A DNA stretch of 64,000 bases from Sporosarcina sp. FSL K6-3457 (GTDB lineage: Bacteria; Bacillota; Bacilli; Bacillales_A; Planococcaceae), in NCBI RefSeq assembly GCF_038007285.1, contig NZ_JBBOWX010000001.1:372001-436000 (forward strand), read 5' to 3'. The notes beneath the pieces are model-generated. The model had not been told where the DNA came from. It did no database searches and saw only the letters and a list, made by a program, of their open reading frames with translations. Positions 60,340 through 64,000 of the stretch are shown in pieces. The position numbers and the translations under genes were made by a program. How positions within the stretch are numbered: the first letter of the stretch is position 1; each line of letters opens with the position of its first letter.

Positions 60340-60810
60340 ATGAAAAGAACAGCAGAAAAGTCTTTATCCATTGTTAGTCTTGTACTATCAATAATCGGCA
60401 TTATTTTGAGTGTCATTTTAGTGTCATTTTTTAACCTTGTGAAGTCAGATCCCCAGTTCCAAAATGAGTTTGAACAAGGAATACTTTCAGATCCTACACT
60501 AGGGCCGGAAGATCTTGAGATAATTAATATGGTGTTAGGTTTATTCGGAGGTACTATGTGGTTCATCATTATTGGTCTAATCATCAGTGTGATAATGACA
60601 ATTGTCGGTATCGTGAAAATCTGGAATAACAATAATCCGAAACTGGCGGGGATAATGTTTATCATTGCGGGCGTCTTAGCAGGGGTTATTTCCTTACCAT
60701 CGATTCTTCTTTATATTGCAGGAATTCTTTGTTTTACAAGAAAACCACCGATGACCGATAAACCGCAGTTTACAGACGATCAATATGATGGAACAATGAG
60801 GCCGTTATAA
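60340..60810 (+). CDS. DUF4064-type membrane protein
   Basis: A 156-residue protein with four hydrophobic segments (about residues 8-30, 65-93, 103-127 and partly overlapping) and a short polar tail. The N-terminal KRTAEKSLSIVSLVLSIIGIILSV and the central loop resemble the DUF4064 family of Firmicutes. Function unknown. Its consensus sigma-W promoter suggests an envelope-stress role. GAAAGAGGTG precedes ATG 60340. Confidence 0.78.
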   Translation: MKRTAEKSLSIVSLVLSIIGIILSVILVSFFNLVKSDPQFQNEFEQGILSDPTLGPEDLEIINMVLGLFGGTMWFIIIGLIISVIMTIVGIVKIWNNNNPKLAGIMFIIAGVLAGVISLPSILLYIAGILCFTRKPPMTDKPQFTDDQYDGTMRPL

Positions 60811-60817
60811 GCTAGAA

Positions 60818-60858
60818 AAACCGCATTCCTTTATTACCAAGGAATGCGGTTTGTTTTT
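60818..60858. terminator. Convergent terminator
   Basis: AAACCGCATTCCTT pairs perfectly with AAGGAATGCGGTTT (loop TATTACC), between the DUF4064 gene (+) and the GNAT gene (-). Confidence 0.88.
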
Positions 60859-60859
60859 A

Positions 60860-61354
60860 CTATATAAGAACAGGATCGTAAATATAATAAACATACTGTG
60901 CTGTTTCGACGGGATGCCCTTCGAAATCTTCCTCGAATACTTCGAGTAGCTCAAAGCCCTGCTTCTCATAAAAAGCTCGTCCGTTTAGATTGCGTCCATC
61001 TACGTAAACAAAAAATTGCTGGGCATCATTCAACATAGAAAGTGCATAGTTAAATAGCTTTTTACCATAGCCCATATGCTGATGCGATGGTAAAACATAC
61101 ATCGCAGTCAATTCGGAATCACCGTCTTCATCTTTTTTCGTGAAGTTTGCAAAACCAATGGGATTTCCTTCGCACTCAGCAATGAGCACAGTAGACCTCT
61201 CCATCCGCTTTAGCATCATCGCATGTGAATAGGAACGATCGATAAACTTTTTCTGAATATCTTCGGGAATAAGACCTTTATATGTTTCAAACCAAGTTAA
61301 ACGTGCAATGTGTTGAACGTGCGCGCTATCCTGGGTTGTCATCAATCGGATCAT
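60860..61354 (-). CDS. GNAT acetyltransferase
   Basis: A 164-residue GNAT protein: IRLMTTQDSAHVQHIARLTWFETYKGLIPEDIQ, LTAMYVLPSHQHMGYGKKLFNYALSML (acetyl-CoA loop QHMGYGK) and VDGRNLNGRAFYEKQGFE. Resembles the PaiA-like/YhfO-type group that acetylates small amines, but the substrate is unknown. GAGGTG lies eight bases before the ATG. Confidence 0.9.
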   Translation of the reverse strand: MIRLMTTQDSAHVQHIARLTWFETYKGLIPEDIQKKFIDRSYSHAMMLKRMERSTVLIAECEGNPIGFANFTKKDEDGDSELTAMYVLPSHQHMGYGKKLFNYALSMLNDAQQFFVYVDGRNLNGRAFYEKQGFELLEVFEEDFEGHPVETAQYVYYIYDPVLI

Positions 61355-61467
61355 TGCACTTTCACCTCAACATTTCTTTTTGTTATCATAACAAATAATG
61401 GGGATGAAAACTACTATTGTCATGAAAATGATATATTTGTAAAAGGGGACTTGATTATGAAATGGAT

Positions 61468-61493
61468 GTTTGTGAGCGGCTTTAAAAGGGTAT
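61468..61493 (+). promoter_or_regulatory. Sigma-B-type promoter of the YtxH-like gene
   Basis: GTTTGT (61468-61473), 14 bases, GGGTAT (61488-61493). The -10 is perfect and the -35 has 5 of 6 consensus bases; 48 bases upstream of the start codon. Confidence 0.72.
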
Positions 61494-61540
61494 ACTTGAT
61501 ATATCCGTAATTTGAATGAAAGCTAGGAGGAATGTTGTAA

Positions 61541-61882
61541 ATGGCACGTAAACGAAACAATGGCTTACTAATTGCGACGATCGCTGCAGGCGCTTATGCT
61601 TATTTTAGTAAAAAAGAAAATCGTGATAAGGCACAGGTTGCTTTCAATAATATGAAGACGAAAGTCGATTCTTTCATGGAATCACAAAAGTTAAATCGTT
61701 CTCCGGAGACGAAAGTCGGTCATTCGGATCCATACGATCTTCAAGACAATAAAATGGTCAGTGAAGGTGCTCAGACGAGCGTTCATTACTATAATCAGGA
61801 AGTTGAAGATGATGTGAAAATGACATCTGAAACAGACGGGCTTTATCATAAAAAAGAACAAAGTGGTCAAGAAGAGCAGTAA
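61541..61882 (+). CDS. YtxH-like stress protein
   Basis: A 113-residue protein with one N-terminal hydrophobic span (GLLIATIAAGAYAYFSK) and a long polar tail, resembling in layout the YtxH/YtxJ-type general stress proteins, although similarity is only of the general pattern. AGGAGG precedes ATG 61541 and the sigma-B promoter supports a stress function. Confidence 0.6.
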   Translation: MARKRNNGLLIATIAAGAYAYFSKKENRDKAQVAFNNMKTKVDSFMESQKLNRSPETKVGHSDPYDLQDNKMVSEGAQTSVHYYNQEVEDDVKMTSETDGLYHKKEQSGQEEQ

Positions 61883-61910
61883 GTGATTTATTGTATTATC
61901 ATATTAACAT

Positions 61911-61947
61911 AAAAAACGCTTCCTCTAAAATAAGGAGGCGTTTTTTT
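61911..61947 (+). terminator. Intrinsic terminator of the YtxH-like gene
   Basis: AAAACGCTTCC and GGAGGCGTTTT stem with a bulge, followed by seven T. Confidence 0.8.
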
Positions 61948-62045
61948 ATGTTGTAAATATGTTGAAAAGTATTATACTTTAGGTAGTAGGTAAATGAAGG
62001 AAACCAACGTATTGTTTATTTTATAGAGTGGAAAGGGGTAATCAG

Positions 62046-62870
62046 ATGCAGTTAGCTTATGATGGACAGCCATTCACATCTACTGAGGCCTTTATACATG
62101 AACTTGAACAGAAATATAACTACGGAGGAATTGAGTTTTTTTTCGCAAAGGAAAAAAAGTTGTTACAGCATCTATTTCTATTGGAAGGAGAAGAAGCACA
62201 CCAAGTAGTTCAAGAGATTATAGAGTCCATGCAAGAGCATATAGAAGAAGATAAGTTTACTATGATTAAGTACTATTTGATCACTCTTTCATCGATAATG
62301 GCTAGGAATTTAGAAAGTGACTATGATAATTCTAGTAAAGCATTTACTTTTAATGTATCTTGTTTCATGCTCATTGATTCAAAACTAAATGATAGGAATG
62401 CCATTGAAGTGGCGGATGAAATCATTGAATTTTATATGCATGTCCTAATGAAGAAAAAACGACCAGCCCTTCTGCATAACACAGTAAATAATGTCATTTT
62501 GCATATTGATAAAAGAATAGAATCTGCGTTGACTGTCGAAGAAATTGCTAAACAATTCAACATTAGTGCGAGCCATTTGTCTCGTATATTCCGAGAGCAT
62601 ACTGGTTCTACGCTTGTAGAATATATTAATATTCGTAAAGTAGAAGAGTCTCAATATCATCTGCGTTTTTCTGATAAGAAAATTGCTGAGATATCGGACA
62701 AATTCTTTTTTTGTAATCAAAGTTATTTTACGCGTATATTCAAGAAGTATACGGGGCGAACACCAAGGGAATTTCGAAGTAGTTTAGCAGGAGAATACTA
62801 TAAGTTCACACTTCCAGGGGAAAAAAGTAGTCAATGGACGGTCAATCGTTGTAATCAGGTGACCATGTAG
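62046..62870 (+). CDS. AraC-family transcriptional regulator
   Basis: A 274-residue regulator whose C-terminal ~100 residues form the double HTH domain: DKRIESALTVEEIAKQFNISASHLSRIFREHTGSTLVEYINIRKVEE and ISDKFFFCNQSYFTRIFKKYTGRTPREFR. The N-terminal half is acidic, helical and of no recognised sensor family; there is no membrane span. ATG 62046 follows AAAGGGG by about ten bases. Target genes unknown; yidC follows on the same strand. Confidence 0.9.
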   Translation: MQLAYDGQPFTSTEAFIHELEQKYNYGGIEFFFAKEKKLLQHLFLLEGEEAHQVVQEIIESMQEHIEEDKFTMIKYYLITLSSIMARNLESDYDNSSKAFTFNVSCFMLIDSKLNDRNAIEVADEIIEFYMHVLMKKKRPALLHNTVNNVILHIDKRIESALTVEEIAKQFNISASHLSRIFREHTGSTLVEYINIRKVEESQYHLRFSDKKIAEISDKFFFCNQSYFTRIFKKYTGRTPREFRSSLAGEYYKFTLPGEKSSQWTVNRCNQVTM

Positions 62871-62912
62871 GGTATACTTTGCAGTAGTTTGAATTAGTGA
62901 AGGTGAGCCTAT

Positions 62913-63767
62913 ATGAAGAAGAAAATTGCGTTAGTATCAATGTTGATGATGACTGCTGTTTTTTTAAGTGGTTGTGCCGGTGTTGAGAATAAAGAAGGTA
63001 CGTTTTACAATATTTTTGTTAAGCCAATGGATTGGTTATTACAATTTTTTAGTGACCAGTTCAATGGAAGCTATGGTCTCGCGATTATACTCATTACAGT
63101 ATTGATACGGTTAGTTCTTTTGCCGCTTATGCTGAAAAACTATAAATCGCAGCAAGAGATGAAAGTGAAGATGGATGCACTACGTCCGGAAATGGAAGAT
63201 ATCCAGAAACGTATTAAAGAAGCGAAGGACAAAGAAGACAAAGAAGAGCAGATGAAGCTTCAGCAAGAGATGATGGGGCTCTATTCAAAGCATGGGGTCA
63301 ATCCGTTGAATATGGGTTGCCTACCACTTATCATTCAGATGCCAATCATTATGGGTCTCTACTTTGCTATCCTTTATTCACCAGAGGTCAAGTCGCATCA
63401 ATTCCTTTGGTTTAACCTCGGTGAACCAGATATGATTATGATGCTACTAGCGGGTGCCGTGTACTTTGTTCAAGCACGCGTTTCTCTATGGACAATGCCT
63501 GAGCAGCAACAGAAGCAGATGAAAATGTTCATCTACATGTCTCCTATTATGATTATGTTTATCTCATTCAAGGCGATGTCGGCGTTACCTTTGTACTGGG
63601 CAGTCGGGGGGATTCTCCTTATTTTCCAAACATACTTGGGACGCAAATTGTACTACAAGGAAGTTCAGCCAGTAGTCAAAGTAGAAGAAGCTGTTGAATC
63701 GACAGAAGTAAAGGAAGAACAAGTAGACACAGTAAAACTAGAAAAAAAGAAAAAAGATAGCAAATGA
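62913..63767 (+). CDS. yidC: Membrane protein insertase YidC (OxaA/SpoIIIJ type)
   Basis: A 284-residue lipoprotein-type YidC: signal with lipobox LSGC (Cys 21), five membrane segments, LIRLVLLPLMLKNYKSQQEMK, NPLNMGCLPLIIQMPIIMGLYFAI and a basic C-terminal tail. It inserts membrane proteins alone or with Sec. B. subtilis has two paralogues (SpoIIIJ and YqjG); which one this is cannot be said without the chromosomal neighbourhood of rnpA/jag, which is not seen here, so the second copy is more likely. Confidence 0.94.
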   Translation: MKKKIALVSMLMMTAVFLSGCAGVENKEGTFYNIFVKPMDWLLQFFSDQFNGSYGLAIILITVLIRLVLLPLMLKNYKSQQEMKVKMDALRPEMEDIQKRIKEAKDKEDKEEQMKLQQEMMGLYSKHGVNPLNMGCLPLIIQMPIIMGLYFAILYSPEVKSHQFLWFNLGEPDMIMMLLAGAVYFVQARVSLWTMPEQQQKQMKMFIYMSPIMIMFISFKAMSALPLYWAVGGILLIFQTYLGRKLYYKEVQPVVKVEEAVESTEVKEEQVDTVKLEKKKKDSK

Positions 63768-63770
63768 CAG

Positions 63771-63801
63771 AAGGCTGGAGAGCAATCTCTGGCCTTTTTT
63801 T
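63771..63801 (+). terminator. Intrinsic terminator of yidC
   Basis: 11-bp stem AAGGCTGGAGA/TCTCTGGCCTT with GCAA loop and seven T. Confidence 0.9.
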
Positions 63802-63880
63802 GAGGTTAACAAGCAAACTGAAACGAGAAATGATGAATAATGGTAAACTATATATACATAGTGAGAAGGAAGGCATATGG

Positions 63881-64000
63881 ATGAAAAAGAAAACGAAATA
63901 TAATTATCAAAAGAAGAAAAAAGGGCAAAGCAAGACATTAACAATTTCACTACTTATTTCAGCAATCATCATGACAGGACTCGTAATCTGGCTTGGAATG
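63881..64000 (+). CDS. Start of a membrane-anchored protein (partial, runs off the window)
   Basis: ATG 63881 follows AAGGAAGG by about seven bases and is open for 40 codons to the window end: a very basic N-terminus (KKKTKYNYQKKKKG) then one hydrophobic span (LTISLLISAIIMTGLVIWLG). Looks like a type II membrane-anchored protein. Family not recognisable from this part. Confidence 0.7.
   Translation, partial: MKKKTKYNYQKKKKGQSKTLTISLLISAIIMTGLVIWLGM

Noticed and set aside
61457..61510. 17-codon ORF with AAAAGGGG site
   Set aside because: It overlaps the sigma-B-type promoter of the YtxH-like gene completely and would be untranslated upstream sequence or absent from that transcript.
62871..62912. 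Sigma-B promoter before yidC (GGGTAT at about 62873)
   Set aside because: The -10 matches but no GTTT-type -35 lies at 12-15 bases; the nearest, GTTGTA, is 16 bases away.

Overview
The window is chromosomal DNA of a low-to-moderate GC Gram-positive, spore-former-type bacterium of the order Bacillales. A Planococcaceae member (Sporosarcina/Lysinibacillus-like) is my inference. The evidence is strong Shine-Dalgarno sites, many TTG/GTG starts, Bacillus-type operons (nfeD-floT, sigV-rsiV, mrpABCDEFG, mntR-cvfB, hmp/nsrR, cadCA, ppaC) and sigma-A, sigma-B and ECF (sigma-W/M) promoter motifs of Bacillus type. I see no rRNA, tRNA, CRISPR array, prophage or intact insertion sequence.

Layout. 1-6.5 kb: start of a Pit-associated DUF47 gene (minus strand, cut by the window edge), a ~1.1 kb stretch without a recognisable gene, the envelope-stress nfeD-floT operon behind a consensus sigma-W promoter, an array of 21-bp units, and two tandem HD-GYP genes. 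6.5-13.2 kb: Nudix, fumarase, HIT, a PCYCGC lipoprotein, the sigV-rsiV pair, a Dph6-like ATPase, a lipoprotein and an aldo-keto reductase. 13.3-19.8 kb: a carbohydrate cluster (esterase, GH36 alpha-galactosidase, GH1 glycosidase, ROK kinase, GntR/UTRA regulator) with no transporter. 19.9-32.7 kb: methyltransferase, nitroreductase, glutamate-synthase-like protein, PutP, a VOC protein, HflX, an ABC exporter, a lipoprotein and a FapA-like protein. 32.9-42.6 kb: NiaP, DUF6054, two DNA glycosylases, flavohaemoglobin with NsrR, PpaC, a DsbA-family protein, a broken TnpB, YceI and MurB. 42.9-50 kb: a Usp-like protein and the seven-subunit Mrp antiporter. 50.1-64 kb: penicillin-acylase-family hydrolase, UspA, CadC/CadA, a double GNAT protein, MntR-CvfB, DUF1002, small membrane proteins, DUF4064, a YtxH-like protein, an AraC regulator, YidC and the start of another gene.

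How the parts work together. Much of the window is stress and envelope physiology: ECF-type promoters precede nfeD-floT, sigV, DUF6054, DUF1002 and DUF4064, and sigma-B-type promoters precede a DUF5670 protein, a 32-residue peptide and a YtxH-like protein. Dedicated sensors sit beside their targets (NsrR/Hmp, CadC/CadA, the GntR regulator and sugar genes), and YceI has two MhqR-like boxes.

The least explained layer is intergenic. Four arrays lie just downstream of operon ends (after floT, fapA-like, ppaC and mrpG). They share an exact or near-exact 21-bp period, a conserved head and a variable body. At least three further dispersed repeat families made of small hairpins fill other gaps. These arrays are my best candidate for something undescribed.
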